A program made the translations under genes and the position numbers. Shown here one piece after another: positions 54,742 through 64,000 of a stretch of DNA of 64,000 nt. Positions within the stretch are counted from its first letter, which is position 1; each line of letters opens with the position of its first letter. This DNA is from Dendrobium chrysotoxum (lineage: Eukaryota; Streptophyta; Magnoliopsida; Asparagales; Orchidaceae), in assembly GCA_019925795.1 (NCBI GenBank), contig CM034303.1, positions 56,777,931 to 56,841,930 of the forward strand, given 5' to 3'. The notes below the pieces were generated by a model. The model had not been told where the DNA came from. It did not search any database and was given only the letters and a program-made list of their open reading frames with translations.

Positions 54742-55792
54742 CTGCCATGGCCTTCCAACTCACCCACCTCCCAGAACTTTGCTCCGATCTGGTTGACGTT
54801 CTGGCCACCCTGGGCATGAAGAATTTAACACATCTTCGTAGACTTATGGTATGGTTTGTATCTTCGTCTCTATCTTTGCGTGATCTTGGGGACCGCTGGG
54901 CTGGTTCATATCCATCGAGACATTCCCACTTGACACTTGGTCTGCCGGACAGAGCGTGAGTGTCTACACCAACTTTCTCTTCTCCGTTGGTAGAAGAATC
55001 ATGATGGAGCAGATCTGGAGGTGGAAGGGGCTCGGTGAATCGTTCTTCCTTGACAATGTTAATATCAGCGGCTGCTGCTTCTGTTTCTGCGGCAAGGGTC
55101 GGCCTCGCTTGGATCTTGGATCGTTCAAGTGAAGCATGGGCGATGGGTTTCATCTTTGCTGAGGGAGGCAGAATCTGGGTTGTATCTTGGAAGGTGTTAG
55201 AGGGCAGGGGCTCAATGGATTCGTGTGCCGGGTCGGGCGTAGGATCGCGGGAGCTGAGCAGGGGAAGTAGCGGGACCGGGGGCGGAAGTGGGAGTGAGGT
55301 TTGGATGGACGTTGGAGTGTCGATCGCTGAATCAGTGACCATAGGCGATGGTTTGGCGTGGGAGTTGCGATTATGTTCGCGTGCTGGTGGCGGTCAGCCG
55401 ATTGCGGCTATATCTGGTCAGTAAATCTCATCCTGGAGCGGAGGTGGATTGCGTCTCCGGTGAGCGAATGGATGTCGTCGGCGCCTGTGGGTGCTCGCAT
55501 CGTCTTCCTCTGAGTCTATCAGATCCAATTCCCGCGGCATTTGAGAATCGTCCTCGGAATCAGATGCTTCTTGATCAAGATGGGGGTTTCGATGCCAATG
55601 CCGGTCAAGGCCCACGCCTCGCCGAACCTCGCGACGAAGTTGATGGGATGCAGTCCTTGCGCGGTTGAGATTGAACTCACGGAGCATTTCGAAAAGACGT
55701 TCTACATCAGTAGATAACGCTTCAATTCGCCGGATGGTGTTCGTCTGGTTTGCCCACATCGTTTCACGGCTCCGAATATCCTTGTCCGTCAT
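54725..55792 (-). pseudogene. Leader ORF of the second gene-capturing element, two in-frame stops
   Basis: Starts at MTDKDIRSRETMWANQ (55792), right after the priming site. It has a helical IRRIEALSTDVERLFEML segment and a His/Arg/Pro-rich end at DEIY (55418). After two TGA codons the same frame is open again from 55342 (MVTDSAIDTPTS) to 54725, Pro/Ser-rich and then SLRRCVKFFMPRVARTS. It corresponds in position and helical segment to the leader at 34632-35249. Function unknown. Confidence 0.5.
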
Positions 55793-55817
55793 CCCGCTGC
55801 TGGCTCTGATACTAAAC

Positions 55818-56064
55818 TGATGCTGTGGATCGACAGGGAAAACGGATCTGCTTGAATGTTTTCCCAATCCAGGGAATAAACACACAAATTACAAAGCTTA
55901 AGCTTCAAAATGAGAGATAATATTCATTTCATCCCCTTCTCCTACTACAATTCTTGTATATATAAGCATAAAAGGAATATTCTAGAAACTAGTGGTAACA
56001 AACCTATAACAAACTAAGATAAACTAATCCCAAAAGAAGACTAAAACTAAAATGCTCCACATCA
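55818..56064 (-). repeat. 5' LTR of the second gene-capturing element
   Basis: A 247-bp near-identical copy of 53472-53717, adjoining the priming site. Confidence 0.87.
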
Positions 56065-56069
56065 CTGGC

Positions 56070-57249
56070 TATGTTGATTTTTGATGGTGTATCAATTGCT
56101 TCCACAATTTTGACATTGAAGTATTTGTTGTCCGAAAATATTTATTTAGCCATTCAAAAAGTCTGCAACATAAAATTATAATTTAAAAAAAAAATAAAAG
56201 AGTTATGATCTCTCCCTACATCTCAACGTCAACTTCCTATTCAATGATGAACCAAATAAAATTTTCTTAATTATAATTTGAGCCTTCTTTAAACTTTGTA
56301 TATTGATTGGAGCAAAAAATGCACAAAAAGAAAAATAAAATTGGTCCAAAATATTTAAAATTCATTGAAATTGACCGTGGAGCCTCCGTTTGGCTCTGAT
56401 TATATCTTAATTGAGTCTAAAACGTTAAGAAATATTGCAAGCCACCTAAAAAAATGTTTGAAAAGGACCATCCAATTGATTGGTAAAATGTTTTTATTTT
56501 TTATTTTTTATTTTTTTGGGCATTTTATTCTTCTTTAACTGAGCCATAATCAGCGCACAGTTCAGGTGAGCTATTGAAAAAAAACATTATTTTTAACTAA
56601 TATTTTCCTTTTAAATTCTTTAAAAAGGTTAGAATGTGATTTCTTGATCTAAAAATTTCAAATAAGTAAAAAAAAAAATTCATATTATTTTATCCTCTCG
56701 AATCTATAAACAATCCTCTTATTCTAGTGGAGAGCCCCGGATCTTTTATGTATGCTCTAACTTTTCCTTGTAATGAGGGGAAAAAAATCATCTGACGAGA
56801 ATTTAAATATCATCGAAGATGATCAAAAGCTTGTTGTTGCTCTGATGAGGCTCTGTCCTCCATCGCCCGTCGACTATGATCCTTAAGACCTTTGTTGCTA
56901 GACAATGATCTTTCTAATCACTGTCATCCGCCGACTACGGTCCTTCCGACCACCTTCACCCAATTATGGTCTTTCTGACCACTGTCGCCCACCGATTACG
57001 GTCCTTCTGAATTCCGTCACCAGACTATGGTCCTGCCAACCAAACAGACATGTCAATTCTAATTCTTCCAAATCCCACCATGTAATGCACTCTATATGAT
57101 GTATATTTGTTAAGAAAATATGTCAAAATATACTAATTGAACGGATCAAATTTGGAGATATAATTATATTATCAAATTTTAGATCCTAAATATTGAATCC
57201 TTTGATAAATTTAATGTGATAAAACATAATAAATCTAACATAATTATAT
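56070..57249. other. Intergenic DNA with an isolated LTR-repeat block
   Basis: AT-rich apart from 56853-57112, which matches the 289-bp unit duplicated inside the third solo LTR. Confidence 0.6.
56853..57112 (+). repeat. Detached copy of the 289-bp LTR repeat unit
   Basis: Shares long near-identical runs with 58275-58520 and 58563-58812, such as GACTATGATCCTTAAGACC and CACCATGTAATGCACTCTAT followed by ATGATGTATATTTG. It lies about 140 bp outside the left end of the third solo LTR, in the same orientation. Confidence 0.88.
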
Positions 57250-58233
57250 AAAGTTGATATATAATCAAAAATTTATCTTGATTGGGCACGAATCTCGAGG
57301 CAAAATTAAGTTGGAAACTTTCAAAATTAAATTCGAGACCATCTGAACTCTGATTTCTGCAAACTTATAGTCGAAATGAATGTCTCGAAAAGAAGAAACC
57401 AACGACACTAAATTCAACTCAATCCAAGCCCAAATGGACCCAAATTGAAGACCCAAAGCTCATTTGGAAGGTTTAAATCGAAAATTGGATGACCAAATAT
57501 TTTCCAAACGTGACATGCTTATAGTCAAATCGAGCGGCTCGACGAGACGAATCCAACGAATTCAAAAATGACTAATTCATACATCACTAAGGCACTCAAA
57601 TACTCGATAATCAGTCTATGATCAAAGGAGTCGATATCGGCCGTCCATTTTAACACTCCCAACACCCTTGATCTCCCTCCTATTTACTGGTCATGTTATT
57701 CTATGAAAATTGTAAATAGATCCCTCATTCCTTATGGAAAGGGGGATGTAAGCAAGGAAAAGAGAGAAATTAGAGTTCTATTATCACCAAACTCCTCCTC
57801 GACCATCGTCGGACCACTGACCGTGGCCAGACTATCGTCGAACTTCCGCTCGACCACTGAATGACGTCGAACTTCCGCCCCGCTACCTACTAACGCCAAA
57901 CCTCCGCCCGGCAGACTTCTTCCCGGCCATGATGCCAAACTTTTGCCTAGCTATCAACTGATGCTAGACTTTTGCCTGGCCACTGAATGACGTTAGACTT
58001 CTGCTTGCCACTAACAATCGTCAGACTTCCCCCAGACAATTATCTTTCCGACCACTATCGTCCACTGATTACAATCTTTTCGACATCTATCGCCCGCCGA
58101 CTACGATCTTTCCGACCTCCGTCGCCTGCCGACTACGGTCTTTCCGATCACTATCGCAAGACAACGGCCTTTCTGACCACTATTGTCTATCGACTACGGT
58201 CTTTCAGACCTCCGTCACCTGCCGACTACGGTC

Positions 58234-58813
58234 CTTCCGACCTCCGTCGCTAGACAACGATCTTTCTGACCTCCATCGCCCACCGACTATGATGCTTAAG
58301 ACCTATGTTGCTAGACAATGATCTTTCTAACCACTGTCACCCGCCGACTACGGTCCTTCCGACCACCTTCACCCAACTATGATCTTTCTGACCACTGTCG
58401 CCCACCGATTACGGTCCTTCTGAATTCCGTCACCAGACTATGGTACTGCCAACCAAATAGACATGTCAATACTAATTCTTCCAAATCCCACCATGTAATG
58501 CACTCTATATGATGTATATTTGCTTCCGACCTCCGTCGCTAGACAACGATCTTTCTGATCTCCATCGCCCGCCGACTATGATCCTTAAGACCTCTGTTGC
58601 TAGACAATGATCTTTCTAACCACTGTCACCCGCCGACTACGGTCCTTCTGACCACCTTCACCCAACTATGGTCTTTCTGACCACTGTCGCCCACCGATTA
58701 CGGTCCTTCCGAATTCCGTCACCAGACTATGGTCCTGCCAACCAAACAGACATGTCAATACTAATTCTTCCAAATCCCACCATGTAATGCACTCTATATG
58801 ATGTATATTTGCT
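58234..58813 (+). repeat. Tandem duplication, 289-bp period
   Basis: Copy A is 58234-58522 and copy B 58523-58813, both starting CTTCCGACCTCCGTCGCTAG and nearly identical. Each unit is itself built of shorter GACTACGGTCCTTCCGACC-like repeats. Confidence 0.93.
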
Positions 58814-58823
58814 ACATTGAGTA

Positions 58824-58850
58824 CCCCCCCCCCCCCCCCCCCCCCCCCCC
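58824..58850. repeat. Poly-C run of 27 bases
   Basis: An uninterrupted C homopolymer directly after the tandem duplication, unlike anything in the other LTR copies. Confidence 0.95.
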
Positions 58851-59082
58851 AAGGTAGAACCTCATTTGTAATCGAATGCAGACACTAGTGGATTCATTAG
58901 AACTGGGTCAGGCTCTGTGGGTTTTCCCCATTTTTAGGAGTTTGCACGTAAAAATTCTGATGTCTCTTATGAACGCTACATCTTCTCTTTTATCGGATTG
59001 TGTGCTGAATCTTTGTATAAAGCTAAGACATTAAACTTTACATTTCTATATCGCCGCGAATATTTCAGGACGCAGCAAAAGT

Positions 59083-59560
59083 ATATCAAATATATCTATA
59101 TCTTTGAATATAAAGCCAAATAAAATAAAAATAGAAATAAAGTAAAGAAAATATATATTAAATAATATGTAGGGACATGCGCGGTCAATTATCTATGTGT
59201 GGATGAAATGTCTATGTATATGTCATTTGTTATTCATTTAATATATACTCTCAAAAGATCTTTTAGGCTATTTTGTACGCTATAATAACTTTGCTCACAC
59301 GAATGTCTATTTTATTAGTAATTTATATAGTTTTAATTTAATTAAAAATTAAAATTTGTATTATAATCATCATATATAATTTAATACGAACGCTATATAA
59401 TTACTAATTTACTATATAATATAGTTATCCAAAAATAAGTAAATTTTTATAACTATAGAGTCTGCTGATCAAAGATCAAAATTTTTCTGTTTTTTTTTTA
59501 AACTATATCACGATCAACTTTGAATGAGGCTCGAACAGAAATCACTTACTAGACTGCCTT
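59083..59560. other. AT-rich DNA upstream of the small gene
   Basis: Strongly AT-rich, with no coding or repeat structure recognised. Confidence 0.6.
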
Positions 59561-59680
59561 CCACGTGTCTTGGCACCATCCTGCCACGTTTCATGTTTTG
59601 CCACGTGTAATTACATTGACCTACTTGCATGCCACGTATAACAGATCCTTTCTGGTGCTTGCAGCTCGAGTGGACACGTG
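59561..59680 (+). promoter_or_regulatory. Cluster of five ACGT (G-box/ABRE-like) elements
   Basis: ACGT cores at 59563 (CCACGTGTC), 59586 (GCCACGTTT), 59603 (CCACGTGTAA), 59634 (GCCACGTATA) and 59676 (GACACGTGAG) lie within 120 bp. Such boxes bind bZIP (ABF/ABI5) and bHLH factors, and several together usually give ABA or seed/stress response. The cluster lies about 115-235 bp upstream of the small gene's ATG. Confidence 0.75.
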
Positions 59681-59727
59681 AGCTGAGTGAACCATCCAGA
59701 GAAATTTTGCGGTCGGGAAAGCTATCC

Positions 59728-59734
59728 TATAAAG
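59728..59734 (+). promoter_or_regulatory. TATA box of the small gene
   Basis: TATAAAG, 62 bp upstream of the ATG at 59796, which would start transcription near 59760. Confidence 0.6.
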
Positions 59735-59795
59735 AGAAATTATTTCGAGCCTCAGCAGCAGAAAAGCCATTAAATCGAGAGCTTTCTAATAGCCG

Positions 59796-60321
59796 ATGCT
59801 TCTTCGTAGCCGTTTGATTTTGTTGAAGCCGCCGTGGATCGCCTTCGAGGCTGCGCCGACGAACCGGAGATCTGCCGCCTTCCGATTCTGCTCCGGTTCA
59901 GCTGAACAGTCCAAGGAGATGGAGAAAGGCCAAGAACAGCAGAAGCCTCCAGCCACAAAAGGGTAATTGATCATATAAAAAATGAAATTTTATATTCTTG
60001 AATAATAATTTTATTTTTGAATTATTAGGGATATAATGTCGGATTCGTTTGGGCATGAATATGCCACTCGCTCAGAGGAAGAAGGCTTTGGAGGAATTTA
60101 TGGGAGTGATCAAACTTTAAAGACAAATGGAGACGACGAAGACAATAATCCCATCACCTTAGGTTAGTACTAATTAATTTATTAAGTGAAGCTAGCTAAA
60201 TTTCATTTATTTACCAACTTATTCATAAAAAACTGCTCTCTCAGAACAAAATGAGGGCCAAGGAAGTGAAATATTGAAGAAAGAGAAGAAAGCCCGGCAA
60301 GAAGAAAAGGAAGCTGATTAG
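59796..60321 (+). CDS. Small conserved-looking protein of unknown function, three exons
   Basis: Exons 59796-59962, 60029-60162 and 60245-60321 (TAG) with GT-AG borders give 125 residues. The N-terminus MLLRSRLILLKPPW is basic, hydroxylated and lacks acidic residues for 17 positions, followed by RRSAAFRFCSGSA, which looks like a mitochondrial transit peptide with a cleavage site near residue 35. The middle is hydrophilic. The second exon carries the striking block SFGHEYATRSEEEGFGGIYG, which I believe is conserved among short plant proteins although I cannot name the family. The C-terminus is charged (ILKKEKKARQEEKEAD) and likely helical. The upstream ABRE cluster suggests induction by ABA or desiccation. 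It could be an intrinsically disordered, LEA-like organellar protein; that is inference. Confidence 0.78.
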
Positions 60322-62473
60322 ATGTCTCTTTTGGTATTTCTATTGTGGTGAGATTTGTGGAAGCGAGGAGCTTCTGTTTTTTCTGAGGAGCTTCTTTAAT
60401 AGCTAGACTGCTACTGTTGTGTGTGTGTGTGTTCATGTTTAATATGCTCTTAGCTGATTTTCTGTAGGGTCATATGCAGATTTTCAGTTGCAGAATAAAG
60501 CAAAATAGTTTCTATCTATGCATTTGTAAGGTTGATTGCTTAAATGTTTGAAAAGAGTTGGTGAAGTGATATGCATTGCCATTGATAACTTTCGAACATG
60601 CAAGGGTGGTTACTGTAGATAAAATGAAGGATTTTGAAATTTACCTAATCTAAGCCATCAAATTATAATTATTTATGTTTCCGAAAACAAAAACTATAAT
60701 CTTTGATTCAAGTAAAACTTTCATGTTTATATAATATCTCTAAAAAATTTTCGTTCGAAGTTTACGTATGTGATATATGAGTCTAAAAAAAAATTCTTTA
60801 TTATGTAATTTATATTTTCAAGACAACAGTTTTAACAATTTTTTTTAAAAATGTCGATATTAGTCTTAGATTGGGATGAAGAAAGTTGAGGATTTTTTAA
60901 AAATTGATAATTTGAAAGAGTATTATTTAACATTTATGAAGTTTTATACAAATTAATCGTATAGATATATTAAAATAATTTTATCAATACGAGTCAAATA
61001 AGTTGTTGTGTTAGAAGATTAATGTTGCCAAGGGAAAATGTTACCATTTATCTAATTTTGTTCTAAATATTGTGTACATATGTACATAAATGGTGAAGTA
61101 ATTTTAATAATATTTGTTTAATATTACAAATGTTTTTTTTTTGTTTTTTCAAAATATAATTATAGATGTTTGTAACTATGATAAACATCTTATACAATGA
61201 AATATATTGGGGGGAGATGATGCTGCATATATGGAAGAAAGATGCCAAATATTAATCAATGATAGATCTCTAATATCAATAAGAGGGGGTGATCATAATA
61301 GGCATATTTTTTTAAATGAGCAGTTTAGTATTTTTTTTTAAAATAAATAAGAGCATAAGGATCTCAAAATTTAGGAATGAACAAAATCGGGAGACACAAA
61401 CCCGATTTCTAAAAAACCGGAAAACAAAATTTTGATTTCTAAGGAACCTGAAAATCAAATTCCAGTTTCTCAATAAATCGGAAAATTGAATTCCTCTCAA
61501 TAAACCAATTTATTCGCCTCTGCACCTCTCGCTCGAACTTTACTCGTCTACTCCTACTTGCCTCCTCTGTCATACCTGTTATATATATTTAAATAATAGG
61601 GGTGGATATAAGAGTTCAATTTTAATCAGTTGCATAATAATATCTTGCAATTGTTCGTACTAAAAAATTTTAAAATTGCTTGTCAACAGCTACATTTGCA
61701 GTAATGGAATAACTAAAACTTGTAAAAAAATAAAGTTTCTTTACAAAATTTTTTGCCATTGGTAATGCAAGTTAATTACTATAGATGACAAGGATAAGTT
61801 AGAGAGTACTATGTGCATTAGCTCATTTATAGCATAATTACAAATAGGGGGGTTTCAGTTAATCTCCACATAAGAAAAATTGTTGAGGAATTCCTACTTA
61901 ATTATTTATCTTTCAAACTTGTTCATTGTTATTGCTAAAACACCTTCTCTCACTGCTTAGCTTGCTTCTTCTCCATAGACAACTATTTATTAGCCGAGAA
62001 AGCAATTATGATTCTGAAACTCCAAGACAACACCTCTATTTTGCATCTAACAATCAAACCCTAGGTTTAAAATAAATGTCCGAATTTTATTCAAACTTGA
62101 TTCAAATATTGAATATGAGATTTAAACCTTGCTTGTTTATGAATCTAATCTAGGGTTTTTCTTTTATGCTCCCTTTATTATAACATACGGCTCGTGACAA
62201 TAAAAGGGATGATCACTATTTTCAAACTTGCATAAAAAAACATGAACACTAGCATATTGTTCTCAGAAAAGGGTCATAGTTAAGCTTTATGGTAGAGTAA
62301 TAAATTGAGATGGAATAATGATGTTATATAGAAGACAGAGATAACACTTATGAGAAATATGTTCCAAGTAACAATCTCATTTGAATATTCGCACGACTAT
62401 TTCTCACAGTACTATCATAAAGTTGATTTTATCCAAATTATCCTTCGATTCAATTTTCTCAAACAAAACTACA

Positions 62474-62511
<38 letters not shown>

Positions 62512-63015
62512 AAATGATTATATTAGGAGGTCTATAGAGTTAAATTTCTTATATGAAACAATAAAGGAAAAAAGAAAGCATTTCCTCTCTCTTCAATCCA
62601 AAAAGTAAATAGAAAATAATGATAAAAACTTAAAGAATAAGTTAACTCAATCATTTTTAAAAAGTTTATGTTAAAAATATGATAGAGTCTTCTTTACATC
62701 AAATTTATATTTGAACACTTAATTAAAAATGTAAATATTTAATGTTTTAATTATATATTTATATAATTTAATTATATAATGTCATAATGGATTTTATTAA
62801 AAGAAAAGATGTTTTATATTAAATTAATAATGTGTAAGAAAAATTAATCTAATTTTAATATAAATTATATTCGACATCTGATACATTTTTAAAATTATTT
62901 TATCTAAAATAATTGCCGGCTTTTCTTTTTTCTTTATCCCTTCTTCTGTTACTCTTCGTTTATCACTCTCTTTGCCTAAGCCTTCCTGAGGAGGAGGAGA
63001 GATCGAAATCGAGAG
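60322..63015. other. Intergenic DNA
   Basis: AT-rich 3' flank of the small gene, then intergenic sequence with a (TA)n run at 62477-62509. The pyrimidine-rich stretch at about 62920-62990 is the likely 5' leader of the BTB gene. No other feature was recognised. Confidence 0.6.
62477..62509. repeat. (TA)n microsatellite, 33 bp
   Basis: A pure TA dinucleotide run, about 500 bp upstream of the BTB gene. Confidence 0.95.
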
Positions 63016-64000
63016 ATGTTATCGACTAAGAAAAGGCAGCGTGTGGGGAGCAGCGGCCGCCTCTCCTCCTATACTGACACAGCAGAACCCAAATCCGAAG
63101 ATCCCGCCCCGTTGCCAGCGCTTTCCCTCCGCCGCCTCACCACCAGCGTAATCCCTGGCGGCTTTAATGATCCCACCACCGCCGACGTTCTCCTTCGCCT
63201 CCAGCTTGGGGGATCACCGGATTTCTCCGTTGTAGATCCTTTACCCACCTCCGATCAGGCCTCCTTACCCTCCCTCGACCTTCATCTCCACTCCCCTATT
63301 ATCTGCCGCTCCCGATACTTCGCCGCTCGCCTCTCAGACCGATGGCTTCGACCAGATCCTTTCACCCCCGTCGACTCTTCCTCATCTGCTCTCGTCCGCC
63401 TCACTCTCAAGTTACCAAGCCCCGGCAACTGCCGCCGTCCCTTCGACGCTCACGTCGCCGTCCTCCAGCTGCTTTACACCTCCGATTTTACCTGCTCGAT
63501 TATCTCCGTCTCCGCTGCGCTTGAAATGCTCCCGGTCGCGCTGGAGCTTTTATTCGATGATTGCGTCCGTGCCTGCGTGCGCTTCATCGAGGCCGTTCCG
63601 TGGACGGAGGAAGAGGAAGAAGGGGTTCTCAGTTTGATCCCCTTCCTCCGGGAAGAGGAGTCGGAGAATCTCCTTGCTAGGGTTTCCCCCGCAGCCACGA
63701 CGGCCAGGGATGGGAAGAATATATCCGAGGAGATGCTTTACGGCTTGATTCTGAAAGTGATACACAGCAATCCGGGGTGGGCCTCGGTAAAGGCCTTCAT
63801 GGCGAAGCTTTTGAGGGACTATTCTTCGCGTGATTCGGTGAAGAGAGTGCTTGATCGAGCTTTTCTGGAGAGTTTGGGGACGGTGAAGGAGTTGCTGGGA
63901 GAATACGCTAGTCCTGACTTCCGAGTGGCTGGGGACAACGATGAGACCGAGGCGATTCAGCGCCTGAAGATACACACCGCGAAGGTTAATGTGAGGAACC
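63016..64000 (+). CDS. BTB/POZ domain-containing protein, 5' part
   Basis: Starts ATG 63016 (MLSTKKRQRVGSSGR) and stays open for 328 codons to the window edge, so it is incomplete. After a short basic leader, the block PGGFNDPTTADVLLRL (residues 48-62) opens the BTB fold. LDLHLHSPIICRSRYFAARLSDRW (about 88-110) and HVAVLQLLYTSDF (about 146) continue it. An alpha-helical C-terminal region follows (ALEMLPVALELLFDDCVRACVRFIEAVPW). This layout matches the plant-specific BTB group typified by Arabidopsis At1g63850 (recalled). Such proteins are usually adaptors for CUL3 ubiquitin ligases, but for this subgroup the role is not established. Codon use is strongly GC-rich, unlike the surrounding DNA but normal for an intronless 5' end. 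Confidence 0.9.
   Translation, partial: MLSTKKRQRVGSSGRLSSYTDTAEPKSEDPAPLPALSLRRLTTSVIPGGFNDPTTADVLLRLQLGGSPDFSVVDPLPTSDQASLPSLDLHLHSPIICRSRYFAARLSDRWLRPDPFTPVDSSSSALVRLTLKLPSPGNCRRPFDAHVAVLQLLYTSDFTCSIISVSAALEMLPVALELLFDDCVRACVRFIEAVPWTEEEEEGVLSLIPFLREEESENLLARVSPAATTARDGKNISEEMLYGLILKVIHSNPGWASVKAFMAKLLRDYSSRDSVKRVLDRAFLESLGTVKELLGEYASPDFRVAGDNDETEAIQRLKIHTAKVNVRN

Larger units (their letters stand above)
53472..56064 (-). mobile_element. Non-autonomous LTR retrotransposon carrying a CASTOR-like gene fragment
   Basis: LTRs of 246 bp (53472-53717) and 247 bp (55818-56064) differ by roughly eight or nine substitutions. Flanks are CTAGC (53467-53471) and CTGGC (56065-56069), a 5-bp duplication with one change. 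On the - strand the order is 5' LTR, a decayed tRNA-Met site (55802-55814, TAGTATCAGAGCC), a leader frame, captured coding sequence, KVFDPGG, a purine tract (AAGGGGAGAA, about 53718-53728) and the 3' LTR. No RT or integrase is present. Shared LTR, purine tract and KVFDPGG block show it is the same family as 33001-35574, with different cargo. Confidence 0.85.
57255..59077 (+). repeat. Solo LTR, minisatellite-bearing family, copy 3, expanded
   Basis: TGATATATAATC to GACGCAGCA, with exact AAAGT duplications at 57250-57254 and 59078-59082. It is 1823 bp, about 700 bp longer than copy 1. Extra length comes from expanded 29/32-bp units (about 57800-58270), a 289-bp tandem duplication (58234-58813) and a poly-C run. 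The promoter part (about 57700, TTGTAAATAGATCCCTCA) and the ends match copies 1 and 2. Confidence 0.9.

Noticed and set aside
57987..58512. Open frames with repeated RLRSFRPPSP residues
   Set aside because: They fall in the tandem repeats of the third solo LTR and resemble no protein.
57255..58850. Short regular repeats as a CRISPR array
   Set aside because: No unique spacers; the units are contiguous minisatellite copies within a plant LTR.
63474..63975. Two frames on the - strand at the right edge
   Set aside because: Antisense of the BTB gene, whose own frame is open for 328 codons with clear domain content.

Overview
The window is plant nuclear DNA, most likely from a eudicot. It has spliced genes with GT-AG introns and AT-rich intergenic DNA. 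It also has several Ty3/gypsy retrotransposons primed by an initiator-methionine tRNA, and RTE-type LINEs ending in TTG/TTA repeats. I see no bacterial genes, rRNA, tRNA or CRISPR array.

Four cellular genes can be supported. (1) A 5'-3' exonuclease gene on the + strand enters from the left edge. Its last seven exons lie at 1101-1186, 10832-10941, 31032-31082, 36716-36774, 36944-36988, 38120-38194 and 38277-38393. Two of its introns are 9.6 kb and 20 kb long because of transposon insertions. (2) A two-exon GH17 beta-1,3-glucanase with a signal peptide and a GPI-type tail lies on the - strand (50277-51663). (3) A small three-exon gene of unknown function (59796-60321, +) sits behind a cluster of five ACGT/ABRE-like boxes. 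(4) The 5' part of a BTB/POZ-domain gene (63016 onward, +) runs off the right edge.

Mobile DNA makes up most of the rest. There are two young Reina-like chromoviruses with 5-bp target duplications (3553-9382, -; 24741-30634, +). A third, decayed relative (16892-24460) carries a hAT-like element with an 8-bp duplication. That element in turn carries a 5'-truncated RTE LINE with an 18-bp duplication, so three insertions are nested inside one host intron. A CRM-like element (42733-47744) sits inside a solo LTR. Three solo LTRs of one family (39726-40832; 41894-47883, interrupted; 57255-59077) each contain a minisatellite, and the third has expanded to 1.8 kb with a 289-bp tandem duplication and a run of 27 C. 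A fourth solo LTR of another family lies at 11858-13473. Tiny RTE tails of 52 to 80 bp with their own target duplications are scattered through the window.

The most unusual feature is a pair of non-autonomous LTR elements (33001-35574 and 53472-56064, both -). They share LTR family, priming site, polypurine tract, a coiled-coil-like leader ORF and a short C-terminal KVFDPGG coding block, but they carry different captured host-gene fragments. The first holds a TIME FOR COFFEE-like piece joined to a pentatricopeptide-repeat piece. The second holds a CASTOR/DMI1-type ion-channel piece joined to an unidentified coding piece. This looks like a gene-capturing LTR retrotransposon family with at least two independent cargoes. 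The first copy also has LTRs that differ from each other and no target duplication.

All family assignments come from reading translations and recalling the families. No database search was run.
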